Assembly (NCBI GenBank): GCA_963784425.1
Contig: CAWARM010000011.1
Location: forward strand, 124,001 to 188,000
Source of the DNA: SHZL01 sp963784425
GTDB lineage: Bacteria; Pseudomonadota; Gammaproteobacteria; Xanthomonadales; SZUA-36
Direction: 5' to 3'
DNA: 64,000 nucleotides
This document shows, piece by piece, positions 15,526-24,980 of the stretch. The translations under genes were made by a program, and so were the position numbers. The first letter of the stretch is position 1, and each line of letters starts with the position of its first letter. The notes below the pieces were generated by a model. That model was not told where the DNA came from. It saw only the letters and a list, made by a program, of their open reading frames with translations, and ran no database searches.

Positions 15526-17844
15526 CTATTTGTCGAACTTCAGGCGGGAAACCCGGATCGCCCGGTGGCCCTGGAAGGCGGGCTGGGCGGTTGCGGGCCA
15601 ATCTTCCATGAGTGGTTGCAGCACTTCTGCCGGCAGGTCGAACCGGGCCTTAACGACTACTTCCAGCGGCTTTCCTCCATCGACTTCAAACTCAAAACGA
15701 TTCCGGCCTGCCTTGGGGTGGTTGATCCCGACGCTGTTCCCCGTGCTGAACGCTTTCATTTCCTTGCCCGCTGAATAAGCCAGGACGCCGTTCCAGAGCG
15801 CGCGATTCATGCCAGCTTCGGCAGGAAACTCAAAAACCAGCTGGCGAACCCCGGCTGGGACTTCCAGCTCAAGGGCATGCAACTGACGCTGGTCATTCTT
15901 ATTTGCGGATTGCACCGATCTCTTAATTTCAACGAGTTCCGGCAGTGCCAGGCTTTCGGCCGGTCGCGCCAAGACCTGCCTGCCCGCTTCAATCTCTAAT
16001 CCGTCCTTGGCCGGCTTGCTGCTGGGGGGCAGGGTTTTTGCAACAAAGCCATTGCGCGCTGCAAAGCCTGCGTCCACCTGCCCCAGCGCACTCTCGAGTA
16101 GCAACAATGGTTCGGGCAGCGTGTCATCCTGCAGGTACACCACCTCCATGTCGCGCGGTGCATTCAAGGTGTAGGCCGGGACGAAATGCTGGGCGACACA
16201 GGCTGCAGCGATCAATACCAACAGCACGTGACTGAATCCGCCTTTAACACCCCTGCCCTCGAAGTGCCTCACCATCAATGGCAGAGCAGCCAGCGATGGC
16301 AGCAACAGGGGCATCATCTTGTACTGGCTCATGCGGAAGTCGAGCACCACGTCCAGCTGGAAGAAAAAATAGAAACCGACATAAACTGCCGCGAGGAAAC
16401 CAAACCATCCGGCAAAGGCAAGTCGCGGTGGTTTTTTCCAGCGGAAGCCATCCAGCAGCAGGCCCAGTGAGAAACCCAGCAGGGGCAACACCGCAATGTA
16501 GCCGGCTATCGGCAAGGCATAGGCAAGGGCCAGGGCCATGACAGCAAAAAGCGCCCAGCAGGTCAGCATCACCGAGCCGGTGGACGCATGCGGCGCCAGA
16601 AAACGTAACACCCGCCCCAGCACCCAGATTGCGGCAAAAAACAGGGTTAGCCTACCCAGCCAGGAAAATGGATGCTGCAGAGGACTCATGTCCACCCAGT
16701 GTCCCAGGGGATAGGACAACAGCCACCCTGCAGCGGGCAAGGCCAGAGCGAGCAGGCCAGCACCCAGCAAGGTCCACACCACCTGGCGGAACGTGACCTG
16801 GCGCGGGTAAGACCGTCGAATGGCCACCATCACCAGCACACTCAACACCAGCGCGAGGCCAATGGCACTGCTGACCGGGTAATGCAGCAATTTGCGTCCA
16901 AACAGATCGATGTAGGCAGCGTCTTCCTCGGACCGCACCAGGATGCTGCGCTCATCCATGGCCAGCAGCATGGACCAGGCGTTTTGCCCGTGATGTTGCA
17001 GGCTGCGCTGGTCGAGGTGGTAGAGGTCATCAATGGCCGAGTGGTAAATCGCCGCATCACCGGTGAAGGCAAAATTGACCCCCGGCAGATCGTACTCGCG
17101 GTACACAGAGAAATCGGTGTCGTTCGGCATGTGCCGGTAAACTTCGTAGGCCACGGAGTTGGCCACCGGCCGGTCAAGGTTTTTCGCCAGCATGCGAATG
17201 AGGCCGCGATTGCCTGGCCCCGTTTCGAACATGATGCTGGCGCCACCCGCCCCACGGGCTTCGAGGTTGATCACCGCCTGCACCCCGCCAAACAGCGGAT
17301 CCGCCTTGGCAAATGCAGCGGCTCCAATCAGCCCCTGCTCTTCGGCATCGCTGAACAGGAAAATCAGGTCATGCTGGAACTGCTTAGCCACGGACGCCAT
17401 GCGCGCAATTTCCAGCACTGCAGCCACGCCTGCTCCGTCATCGGCAATACCGGGGCCGGCCCAGCTGCTATCGTAATGTGCCGTAAGCAACAGGGCCTTA
17501 CCCGGCTGACTTCCCTGCAGCACCGCGACAACATTGTCCACCGGACTGCATCGACCAATCTCCGGGCGGCAGAAAAACCGGCTCTGCACTTTTGGTGCAT
17601 ATCCGAAACGCTTGAGTATACCCACCAGCCGGTCACGCACCGCGGCGTTTTCAGCGGAACCGCTCACGTGTGGAATGTTTTCAGGATACAGCTCACGCAG
17701 CAGCACAACAGCCCGGGGCGCAGAAAAAACCCAATCCGGCCGGTCCGCCTGGCGGATCTTCGCAGGCTCCCCGGCGCCATAGACACCCCAACCCAGCAGA
17801 ACGCAGGCCAGCAGCAGGAAGAAGGGTTCGCGCAGCAGGTTCAT
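15526..17844 (-). CDS. Membrane-anchored M28 family zinc metallopeptidase
   Basis: 772 residues. After an N-terminal membrane segment (FFLLLACVLLGWGVYGA) comes an M28 peptidase domain (about residues 40-310) with the zinc ligands visible: TAHYDSSWAGPGIADDGAG (His, Asp), DAEEQGLIGA (catalytic Glu and ligand Glu), DTDFSVYREYDLPG (Asp) and IYHSAIDDL (His). Residues about 320-560 form some seven or eight membrane helices, and about 190 residues of soluble C-terminal domain follow. This matches the ER-metallopeptidase-1/Fxna-like architecture, with the peptidase facing the periplasm. Likely an aminopeptidase for imported peptides. It ends 11 bases from the convergent ligase gene and starts about 80 bases downstream of a TonB receptor gene with the same direction. 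Confidence 0.85.
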   Translation of the reverse strand: MNLLREPFFLLLACVLLGWGVYGAGEPAKIRQADRPDWVFSAPRAVVLLRELYPENIPHVSGSAENAAVRDRLVGILKRFGYAPKVQSRFFCRPEIGRCSPVDNVVAVLQGSQPGKALLLTAHYDSSWAGPGIADDGAGVAAVLEIARMASVAKQFQHDLIFLFSDAEEQGLIGAAAFAKADPLFGGVQAVINLEARGAGGASIMFETGPGNRGLIRMLAKNLDRPVANSVAYEVYRHMPNDTDFSVYREYDLPGVNFAFTGDAAIYHSAIDDLYHLDQRSLQHHGQNAWSMLLAMDERSILVRSEEDAAYIDLFGRKLLHYPVSSAIGLALVLSVLVMVAIRRSYPRQVTFRQVVWTLLGAGLLALALPAAGWLLSYPLGHWVDMSPLQHPFSWLGRLTLFFAAIWVLGRVLRFLAPHASTGSVMLTCWALFAVMALALAYALPIAGYIAVLPLLGFSLGLLLDGFRWKKPPRLAFAGWFGFLAAVYVGFYFFFQLDVVLDFRMSQYKMMPLLLPSLAALPLMVRHFEGRGVKGGFSHVLLVLIAAACVAQHFVPAYTLNAPRDMEVVYLQDDTLPEPLLLLESALGQVDAGFAARNGFVAKTLPPSSKPAKDGLEIEAGRQVLARPAESLALPELVEIKRSVQSANKNDQRQLHALELEVPAGVRQLVFEFPAEAGMNRALWNGVLAYSAGKEMKAFSTGNSVGINHPKAGRNRFEFEVDGGKPLEVVVKARFDLPAEVLQPLMEDWPATAQPAFQGHRAIRVSRLKFDK

Positions 17845-17896
17845 GCGCTGAGTTTACTGTGCGCGCAGCGCGAATGCAGCAGGATGGGAAGCCCAA

Positions 17897-17941
17897 TTGG
17901 AATAATTGTGCTCAGAATAATCGTGTTCAGAACAATCGCGT
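17897..17941. repeat. Three imperfect 15-bp tandem repeats at the end of a TonB receptor gene
   Basis: Units at 17897-17911, 17912-17926 and 17927-17941 differ by a few bases. Read on the minus strand, each encodes a version of T/A-R/Q-L-F; the first two read also carry the in-frame stop (TGA), so the receptor's terminal codons plus stop are duplicated downstream of the real stop. Confidence 0.7.
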
Positions 17942-20047
17942 CACGAACATCTCGATACTGCGTCCGGGCAGGCGGTAGTACTGCCCCTCGCCCAGCTCGC
18001 TCTCGGCCACCGGCGGTCTTTCGTCGCCCAGGTTGTAACCCGCCAGGGTGAAATCCCAGTGTTCCAGGCGCCAGCCCAGGGTGACATCCCAGGTGCTGTA
18101 GGATGGTGCGAGTGCCGTGTTGCGCTTGTTGAGATATTGACTGCCGATATAGTTCCACACCACTGAGCCATGCAGTCCAAGCACGGGGTGGTATACCAGG
18201 CCCAAGGCAGCGAGATGATCGGGCGACATTTCCAGCCGTTTGCCCTTGAGCTGGGTAAGGGTGTCGCCGAAAAGTTGTTCGTAATCACCAAAGCGCGCGT
18301 CATGCCAGGCGTAGTTACCCAGCAGCGCCAGGTCGTAAGTTATGTGGTAACGCGCCTCGGCCTCCACGCCCTTGAAGTGCTCCTTGCCGGCGTTGGTAAG
18401 TCCCGGGCGTCCGTCAACCGACTGGGTGACCACGAGATTGTCCATGTGCATGTCGAAATAGTTGGCTTCAAACTCAAGCTGCCCACCCAGCAGTTTGCCC
18501 CTTATGCCCGCCTCATAGCTCACCCCGGTTTCCGGTTCGAGGATGTCGCTTTCCGCTTCCGGGCCAAAGTCGATGGCAGCGGGCTTATACGAGTTACGGT
18601 AGTCTGCGTAGAGCGTCAGAAAATCCGCACTCTCCTGCCACATCTTCCAGCTGAGTCCGATCGTGCCTCCAGGCCGGTTTTTGGAGCGCTGGTCGGAACC
18701 ACCTTGTTCCATGCCATCGGCGGATTTTTCAACGGTGCTGCGATTTTCCTGCGTTTGATTGAGGCGGAAACCCGCCAGCAGCCCGAACTTGCCGGCAAAC
18801 TCCGCAGTGAGCTGCACGTACTCACCATAGAAATTTCGCCGGTCGCGCAGGTCTACGGATTCCTGAATGGGCAGGATTCCACTCGGCGGCGCGTTGGAAC
18901 CATCTATGGGAACGTAGTAATCAAAGTTGTCGCTGGTCTGCTGTGCATTGCCGTACAGGTAGTCGACGCCGTACATCAGTTGCACTTGAGCGTTCAGCGC
19001 TTGTGCTATGTGCGTATCGAAGTAAATGCCATCGGTGTCACGGTCCTGGCTGAATCCCGCAGCATTGGGCGTACTGCCATCGTCAACATACTCCGCATCG
19101 ATAAAGCCGCGCACGATGTCATTTTTGACGTGCGTCGCGGACAGCGTGGTCAGCCAGTCATTCCGCCCGAGCGGAAGTTCATAGCTGCCCGACAGCTGAT
19201 AGAAGTCCTCATCCAGGCGGGCATCGGATGGATTGTAGTTGGCATCCAGGGGAAAGTCGGGATCGAGCACCGGGCCTTTGCGCAATTGTGGGCTGGTGGG
19301 GTCCTGCCGCAGGGCCAGCGCATTGGCATCGAATTGCAGCTTGCCCCCGCCGGCGTCCATTGCGCCACGATACAGAACATGGCCGCTATCCACGCCCGCC
19401 TCCGGATCATCAAACCCGCGCGTTTCGCCCTCAAAGGCCAGGGACTGGCGGTAGCTTCCGCTTTGGGGCAATGCAAAGGAACCGGTGAGAGTTGCGGAGT
19501 CGTGGCTGCCGTAGGAAATGCGTGCGAGATGATCTGACTCGCCCGCCGGGTGGTGAATGACATGAATAACGCCGACAAATGAGGTAGCGCCATAAATCAC
19601 CGGCGCGGCCCCGCGCAGGACTTCGATGCGGTCCACGTCCGATAGCAGGATGGCGGCTAATTCCGGATTGAAAGCCCCGCCCCAGGGCACTCCATCGACC
19701 ACCAGCAGAAAAGCATCAAATTCGCGCAATCCCCACATACCGGGCACGGAACCCGCAGGCCCGCCATCACCGCCGGGTGCTATGTCCACACCGGCTATCA
19801 GGGACATCGCCGTGCGCAAATCCCGGGCACCCAGTGCTTCGAGTTCCGCGCCGGTGATTACACTGACGGAGGCCGGCACCAGTTCCCGTGAAAACGCCAG
19901 GCGCGTGGCGGTTACCTGGATGAACTCAACTTCGTCGGCAGCGGAATCTGCTTCCTCGGCCCAGGCTGTCTGCAAGACAATGAGGAAGCCGCACAGTGTT
20001 GCGCCATAAAGTGTCCAGCGGCCGCACCGCGTTGCGGGAGAATTCAT
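17927..20047 (-). CDS. TonB-dependent outer-membrane receptor
   Basis: 706 residues with a signal peptide (GATLCGFLIVLQTAWA) and no intact TonB box, though EFIQVTATRL occupies its usual place. The plug domain (about residues 50-165) contains GLREFDAFLLVVDGVPWGG and VDRIEVLRGAAPVIYGATSFVGVIHVI. The rest is a 22-strand barrel ending in a proper beta-signal with terminal Phe (...IEMFVTRLF). No ligand-specific motif such as an iron-box is upstream. It is read in the same direction as, and just before, the M28 peptidase gene, so uptake of peptides or peptide-containing ligands is possible, but only context supports that. Confidence 0.85.
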   Translation of the reverse strand: MNSPATRCGRWTLYGATLCGFLIVLQTAWAEEADSAADEVEFIQVTATRLAFSRELVPASVSVITGAELEALGARDLRTAMSLIAGVDIAPGGDGGPAGSVPGMWGLREFDAFLLVVDGVPWGGAFNPELAAILLSDVDRIEVLRGAAPVIYGATSFVGVIHVIHHPAGESDHLARISYGSHDSATLTGSFALPQSGSYRQSLAFEGETRGFDDPEAGVDSGHVLYRGAMDAGGGKLQFDANALALRQDPTSPQLRKGPVLDPDFPLDANYNPSDARLDEDFYQLSGSYELPLGRNDWLTTLSATHVKNDIVRGFIDAEYVDDGSTPNAAGFSQDRDTDGIYFDTHIAQALNAQVQLMYGVDYLYGNAQQTSDNFDYYVPIDGSNAPPSGILPIQESVDLRDRRNFYGEYVQLTAEFAGKFGLLAGFRLNQTQENRSTVEKSADGMEQGGSDQRSKNRPGGTIGLSWKMWQESADFLTLYADYRNSYKPAAIDFGPEAESDILEPETGVSYEAGIRGKLLGGQLEFEANYFDMHMDNLVVTQSVDGRPGLTNAGKEHFKGVEAEARYHITYDLALLGNYAWHDARFGDYEQLFGDTLTQLKGKRLEMSPDHLAALGLVYHPVLGLHGSVVWNYIGSQYLNKRNTALAPSYSTWDVTLGWRLEHWDFTLAGYNLGDERPPVAESELGEGQYYRLPGRSIEMFVTRLF

Positions 20048-20180
20048 CAGATTGTTCCTGCCAGGGATTTTGGTGTTTATTCAGGGCGCTATCGTGTCAC
20101 AAGACTGCTCACTTGTTAAGTCAAACTGCCTGTCGGCAAAGTCGTTTCGCTTGCAACTAGCCGCGCTTTTGTGTGAGACT

Positions 20181-20200
20181 ATGTGTAAGGAGTAACACAT
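20181..20200. promoter_or_regulatory. Inverted repeat enclosing the vapB ribosome-binding site
   Basis: atgtgt-aaggagta-acacat: the six-base arms (20181-20186 and 20195-20200) bracket the AAGGAG ribosome site, and the right arm includes the first two bases of the start codon. It can act as an operator for the VapBC complex or as an RNA hairpin exposing the ribosome site in its loop. Confidence 0.5.
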
Positions 20201-20399
20201 GGCAACCAATCTTTCTCTCGACCCCGATTTGCTCGATCTTGCCCTGGAAGTGAGTGGTGAACGCACCAAGAAGGCCGCGGTAACGCGCGCGCTGGAAGAG
20301 TTCATCCAGCGGCGTAAGCAAAAGCGCCTGCTCGATCTGATGGGCAAGCTGGAATGGGATAAATCCTTCGACTACAAGGCTGAACGTTCCCGCTCGTGA
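20199..20399 (+). CDS. vapB: VapB-type antitoxin
   Basis: 66 residues, ATG behind AAGGAG. The sequence LDPDLLDLALEVSGERTKKA and AAVTRALEEFIQRRKQKRL matches the VapB antitoxin family (the short DNA-binding group paired with PIN toxins), and the C-terminal tail (GKLEWDKSFDY) is the expected toxin-wrapping segment. VapB neutralises VapC and together they repress their own promoter. Its stop overlaps the vapC start by four bases. Confidence 0.85.
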   Translation: MATNLSLDPDLLDLALEVSGERTKKAAVTRALEEFIQRRKQKRLLDLMGKLEWDKSFDYKAERSRS

Positions 20400-20815
20400 C
20401 ATTGTTTGTCGATACCAGTGTCTGGTCGCTGGCGTTTCGCCGCGATGCGAAGCCCTCGTCTACTGCGTCTGCCGAGGTACTGGCGTTGCGCCAGGCACTC
20501 GAAGGTGATGACACGATTGTCACCACCGGTGTGATTCTGCAGGAACTGTTGCAGGGATTCTCGGGGCCAAAAGCGCGCAAGGACATCATCGACCGGTTCA
20601 GTGCCCTGCCGCTGCTTGTTCCGGATCGGCAGAACCACATCGACGCCGCCGAATTGCGCAACAAATGCCGGCGCTCGGGCGTACAGATCGGAACCATAGA
20701 TGCCTTGCTTGCCCAACTCTGTATTCACCACGCTTTGACCTTGCTAACGACCGACCAGGACTTTGTCCACGTGGCATCACACTGCCCGCTGCGATTGTGG
20801 AAACGGCGCGTGTAG
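20396..20815 (+). CDS. vapC: VapC-type PIN-domain ribonuclease toxin
   Basis: 139 residues, GTG start overlapping the vapB stop. PIN-domain acidic residues are present: LFVDTSVWSLAF (first Asp), VILQELLQG (Glu), GTIDALLAQL (Asp) and LLTTDQDFVHVA (final Asp pair). These four acids coordinate Mg and cut RNA; VapC toxins usually cleave tRNA or rRNA. The frame is intact with all catalytic residues, so the module looks functional. It ends two bases before the convergent hicB gene. Confidence 0.9.
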   Translation: MTLFVDTSVWSLAFRRDAKPSSTASAEVLALRQALEGDDTIVTTGVILQELLQGFSGPKARKDIIDRFSALPLLVPDRQNHIDAAELRNKCRRSGVQIGTIDALLAQLCIHHALTLLTTDQDFVHVASHCPLRLWKRRV

Positions 20816-20817
20816 AC

Positions 20818-21281
20818 TCATGAAGCCCGGACTTCAGTAAATCCGGCAGAGCGTACTGATATGGGCCGCACGGAGAGTTCCAACTGCTGCCCCATGCAGG
20901 CCAGTGCCGCCTCTAAGCGATCGATGCGACTGACGTGGTCGAGATCCCTCAAGCGGCGTGCGACTTTCTCACTCACGCGCAGTTTGCGCGCCAACTCCAC
21001 GTTCGTCACGCCGGCTTCAATCATGGCGGTCAACAAAGCCAACTTGGCTGAAAGCAACACATTCAAGGCAACAGTCGAGCGACCTCGAGCCGCTGAAGGC
21101 CGCGGCGGAGGCCTGCCTAATTCGGCATACCCTCCAAGTGCAGCCACCAGGCAGTCGCGGAGCCACCGCTTTAAAATCTTCGCCGTGGATCGAACTGCGT
21201 CAGCGCGCCAGGAATGTCCGGAAACGACACCACGAGAGTATCGCCATCTTTTTCAACTTCGTACGGATAAGCGTAGTGCAT
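20818..21281 (-). CDS. hicB: HicB-type antitoxin (two frameshifts)
   Basis: ATG at 21281, one base after the hicA stop. The first frame gives MHYAYPYEVEKDGD and FPDIPGALTQFD, the HicB partial RNase-H fold. One base later the frame must shift to read HGEDFKAVA, and shift again to read RDCLVAALGGYAEL followed by the C-terminal XRE-type helix-turn-helix (GVTNVELARKLRVSEKVARRL). The last frame is continuous from about 21180 to 20818. Both breaks are single extra C residues about 25 bases apart (near 21205 and 21180). If real, the antitoxin would lack its DNA-binding half; more likely these are sequence errors, since an unrestrained HicA toxin would be harmful. Confidence 0.7.
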
Positions 21282-21282
21282 T

Positions 21283-21495
21283 TCAGAAATCCTTCGGGTC
21301 GATATTCAGATCTATCAGCATCTTGTGGAGGAGACCCGGCCCAATAGGTTTGTTCCCGGACTTGACGGTTGTCAGAAGCTCTCCGAGATAAATTCGCCCG
21401 TGGCTTCCTTTACCTCTTCTGGGGTCGTACCGGAACTCGAGTCCGTGACGCCGTGCGTACTGTCGGATCCGCCGGACTAACGCCCCCGCGTTCAC
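21283..21495 (-). CDS. hicA: HicA-type mRNA interferase toxin
   Basis: 70 residues from a GTG. It has the HicA double-stranded-RNA-binding-like fold signature: LVRRIRQYARRHGL, GKGSHGRIYLG with the catalytic His, and a C-terminal GPGLLHKMLIDLNI. HicA cleaves mRNA and is held inactive by HicB. Toxin-first order with one base between the genes is the usual hicAB layout. Confidence 0.85.
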   Translation of the reverse strand: MNAGALVRRIRQYARRHGLEFRYDPRRGKGSHGRIYLGELLTTVKSGNKPIGPGLLHKMLIDLNIDPKDF

Positions 21496-21505
21496 GACAT
21501 AGTCT

Positions 21506-21521
21506 CGGACATAAATATCCG
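21506..21521. promoter_or_regulatory. Candidate hicAB operator
   Basis: A 16-bp near-palindrome (cggacataaatatccg, one mismatched pair) lies 10 bases upstream of the hicA start, where HicB's helix-turn-helix would be expected to bind. A weak -10 (TATTTA) lies within it on the minus strand. The -35 element is not clear. Confidence 0.45.
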
Positions 21522-21844
21522 AATTGCAAGCCGGATTAAACGAGTGTTTTTGCCATTTGCCACCGTGTTAGCTTGATAGGACAAGCGATTCGCAGGCCAT
21601 GGGGAATTTCTGATATTTAGGTGCGAATCTGCTACGGATGAAAAGCCGGCGTGCTTTCGAGCGACGGCGTTTCTGCAGAAACGTCGTGAAACTCAAATCA
21701 AGAAACCGTCAACTTGGATTGAACATCACTCCGAAGTCCCCTGTCCCCACCTGGTTGGGCGAGCGGATGGATTATTCGATCGCTGTGGAGGGCTTGTTAC
21801 GGAGGGAATAAAATCACTCGGTCGAAATTCATTAATCCTCCACT
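21522..21844. other. Intergenic stretch without a recognisable gene
   Basis: About 320 bases between hicA and the RND pump gene. I see no conserved open frame, RNA gene or strong terminator. The part adjoining hicA must carry its promoter, and the part adjoining 21845 is the 3' end of the efflux operon. A short, frame-open stretch on the minus strand (21726-21844) is only an extension out of the pump gene's alternative frame. Confidence 0.6.
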
Positions 21845-24800
21845 TCAGTGCGCAACGGCATCTCGATTGCCAAGCGGGATCTGCTTCACCAGCGCATAAA
21901 TGGCCGGAATCACCATCAGGGTCAAAACGGTAGATGACACCATGCCGCCCACCATGGGTGCGGCGATGCGGCGCATTACTTCCGAGCCCGTGCCGGTGCC
22001 CCACATGATGGGCAGCAGGCCTGCCATGATCGCAACCACGGTCATTATCTTGGGACGCACCCGCCCCACCGCGCCTTCCATCACCGCCATGTAAAGATCA
22101 TCCGCGGTGAAAGGTTTGCCCTCGGTCTCCCGTCGTGTCTTGATGGCCTGGTAGGCGTTATCCAGATAAATCAGCATGATGACTCCGGTCTCCGCCGCCA
22201 CGCCAGCCAGCGCGATAAACCCAACCGCAACCGCCACGCTCAGGTTGTAACCCAGCCAATACATCAGCCAGACCCCGCCCACCAGCGAGAACGGCACGGA
22301 CAACATGACGATGAAGGTTTCCGTGAGCCGCCTGAAGTTGAGATACAGCAGTATGAAGATCAGCAATAGCGTCAGTGGCACGACGATCTTGAGCCGTTCC
22401 TGGGCGCGCTGCATGTATTCGAACTGTCCACTCCAGGTCGCATAGTAACCGGGAGGAAATTTGACCTTGGCACGCACCGCCTTCTGCGCATCGGCCACGT
22501 AACCGCCAATGTCACGGTCGCGGATGTCAACGAAAACATAGGCGGACAGCAGCGCATTTTCCGTGCGGATGCCGGGCGGCCCTTTTTCGAGCACCACGCG
22601 CGCCACTTGGCCCAGCGGAATCAGTGCACCACCCATGACCGGCACCAGCACCTCGCGCGCAATGCGGTCCGGGCCGGAGCGCAGTTCACGCGGATAGCGC
22701 GTGATCACGCCAAAGCGCTCGCGTCCTTCCACCGTCGTCGTGATCGTTTCGCCGCCAAGAGCGCTGCTGATCACTTCCTGCAACTCACCGACCGTCAGGC
22801 CGTAGCGCGCCAGCGCCAGCCGGTCCGGCTCGATGTTGAGGTAGTAGCCACCGGTAATGCGCTCGGCATAGGCACTGGTGGTGCCGGGCACGGTCTTGAC
22901 CACGGCTTCGATTTCCCGCGCAAGCCTTTCCATTTCACCCAGGTCCTTGCCGAACACCTTGATGCCGACCGGCGTGCGGATGCCGGTGGACAGCATGTCG
23001 ATGCGCGCCTTGATCGGCATGGTCCAGGCATTACTCACTCCCGGAACCTGCACCGCCTGATCCAGTTCCGCAATCAGCTTGTCCATGGTCATGCCCAGCG
23101 CGCCATTCGGATTCCGGCTTCAGGTTGATAACGGTTTCAAACATCTCCAGCGGCGCCGGATCGGTGGCGGTGTTGGCGCGCCCTGCCTTGCCAAATACAG
23201 AGGCCACCTCGGGGAAACTCCTGATGATCTTGTTCTGGGTCTGCATGGTTTCAGCAGCCTTGGTGACCGACATGCCTGGCAGGCTGGCCGGCATGTAGAG
23301 CAGCGTTCCCTCATTCAGTGTGGGCATGAATTCGCTGCCGAGTTTGCTCAATGGATAGACCGTTATGGCCAGCACCAGCAGTGCAACGCATATCGTTACT
23401 TTCTTCCAGCGCATCACCCCGGCAATGATGGGACGGTACATCCAGATCAACAGGCGGTTTATGGGGTTCTTGCGCTCCGGCAGGATGCGGCCGCGCACGA
23501 ACAGCAACATCAATACCGGCACCAGGGTCACCGACAACAGCGCCGCCCCGGCCATGGAGAAGGTCTTGGTGTAAGCCAACGGCTGGAACATTCGCCCTTC
23601 CTGCGCTTCCAGGGTGAACACGGGCAGAAAGGAAACCGTGATGATCAGCAGTGAGAAAAACAAGCGCCGGGCCGACTTCGCGGCAGGCGTTGATTACCAA
23701 CGTGCAGGCGCGGCGTGCCCGGCGGCGCCCGCTCGATGTGCTTGTGGGTGTTTTCGATCATGACAATGGCAGCGTCCACCATGGCGCCGATGGCAATGGC
23801 GATACCGCCCAGGCTCATGATGTTGGAATTGAGCCCCAGCCAGCGCATCAGGATAAAAGCGATCAGCACACCCACCGGCAGCATCAGGATAGCGACCAGG
23901 GCGCTGCGCACATGCAACAGGAACAGCACACACACCAGCGCCACGACGACGCTTTCCTCGAACAGGGTTTTCTTGAGGGTCGCTATGGCGCGATGAATCA
24001 GGTCGGAGCGGTCGTACACCGCTTCCACCGTGACACCTTCCGGCAAGCCCGGTGCGATCTCGGCGAGTTTTTCCTTGATGTTGTGGATCACTTCCAGCGC
24101 GTTCTGTCCGTAACGCGCCATGGCAATCCCGGCCACCACTTCACCTTCGCCGTTCAGTTCGGTTATGCCGCGGCGTTCATCGGGTCCCAGTTCCACCCGG
24201 GCCACGTCGCGCAGCAGGACCGGCGTCCCCTGGTCGGCTTTCACTACCAGGGTTTCCAGGTCACCAATGCCGCGCAAATACCCCTTGCCGCGTACCATGT
24301 ACTCGGTCTCGGACATCTCAACGACGCGCCCACCAACATCCCGGTTGCTGTCGCGGATCACCTGCGTAATGCGCGCTGGCGAGACCCCGTAGGCCTGCAA
24401 CTTGCGCGGATCCAGCACCACCTGGTACTGCTTGACGAAACCGCCGACGCTGGCGACTTCCGCCACGCCATGGGCCTTGGTCAACTGGTAGCGCAAATAC
24501 CAGTCCTGGATCGCACGCAACTCCTCCAGCGAACGATTTTTTGCCAGCACCACGTACTGGTACACCCAGCCTACGCCGGTGGCATCCGGTCCGAGTGTCG
24601 GTGTCACGCCTCGCGGCAGGCGCCCGCTGACGGAATTGAGGTATTCCAGCACGCGCGACCGCGCCCAGTAAATGTCAGTGCCGTCCTCAAAAATGATGTA
24701 GACGAAACTGGCCCCGAAGAACGAGAAACCACGCACCACCCTGGATTTCGGCACCGACAGCATGGCGGTGGTGAGCGGATAAGTAACCTGGTCTTCCACC

Positions 24801-24979
24801 ACCTGCGGCGCCTGGCCGGGGTACTCGGTGTAGACGATGACCTGCACGTCGGACAGGTCGGGGATAGCGTCCAGCGGTGTCCTTAGCAGTGCATAGATGC
24901 CGGCGCCAATGATGACCAGGGTCGCGAGCAGCACCAGGAAGACGTTGCGCACTGACCATTCAATCACCCGGGCAAGCAT
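21845..24979 (-). CDS. cusA: CusA-type heavy-metal RND efflux pump (three frameshifts)
   Basis: About 1045 residues when repaired, the normal length for CusA/CzcA. Segments: 24979 to about 23705 (MLARVIEWSVRN; PDLSDVQVIV; AIAIGAMVDAAIVMIEN), a short piece reading VINACREVGPAL, about 23665-23095 (SLLIITVSFLPVF; LGSEFMPTLNEG; FGKAGRA), and 23092-21845 (MDKLIAELDQAV to the C terminus). Breaks are near 23703, 23663 and 23092 (one extra G). The GAMVDAAIVMIEN motif in TM4 is that of the monovalent-cation (Cu/Ag) group. It exports metal by proton exchange from periplasm or cytosol through CusC. Last gene of a cusC-cusB-cusA operon, starting one base after the cusB stop. Confidence 0.85.
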
Positions 24980-24980
24980 A

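Noticed and set aside
17897..17941. Possible CRISPR-like repeat
   Set aside because: Three contiguous 15-base units without spacers; a tandem repeat in coding sequence, not an array.
16672..18051. 459-codon open frame on the plus strand
   Set aside because: It lies opposite the M28 peptidase and the end of the TonB receptor, has no domain-like sequence and is rich in Gln/His/Arg as expected for a complement frame in GC-rich DNA.
18170..19537. 455-codon open frame on the plus strand
   Set aside because: Antisense to the TonB receptor gene; no signal, no motifs, no ribosome site.
21726..22004. 92-codon frame on the minus strand at the end of cusA
   Set aside because: It runs in the wrong frame through the conserved C terminus of the pump and carries no motif.
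23651..24886. 411-codon open frame on the plus strand
   Set aside because: Antisense to cusA, very His/Gln-rich; shadow of a conserved gene.
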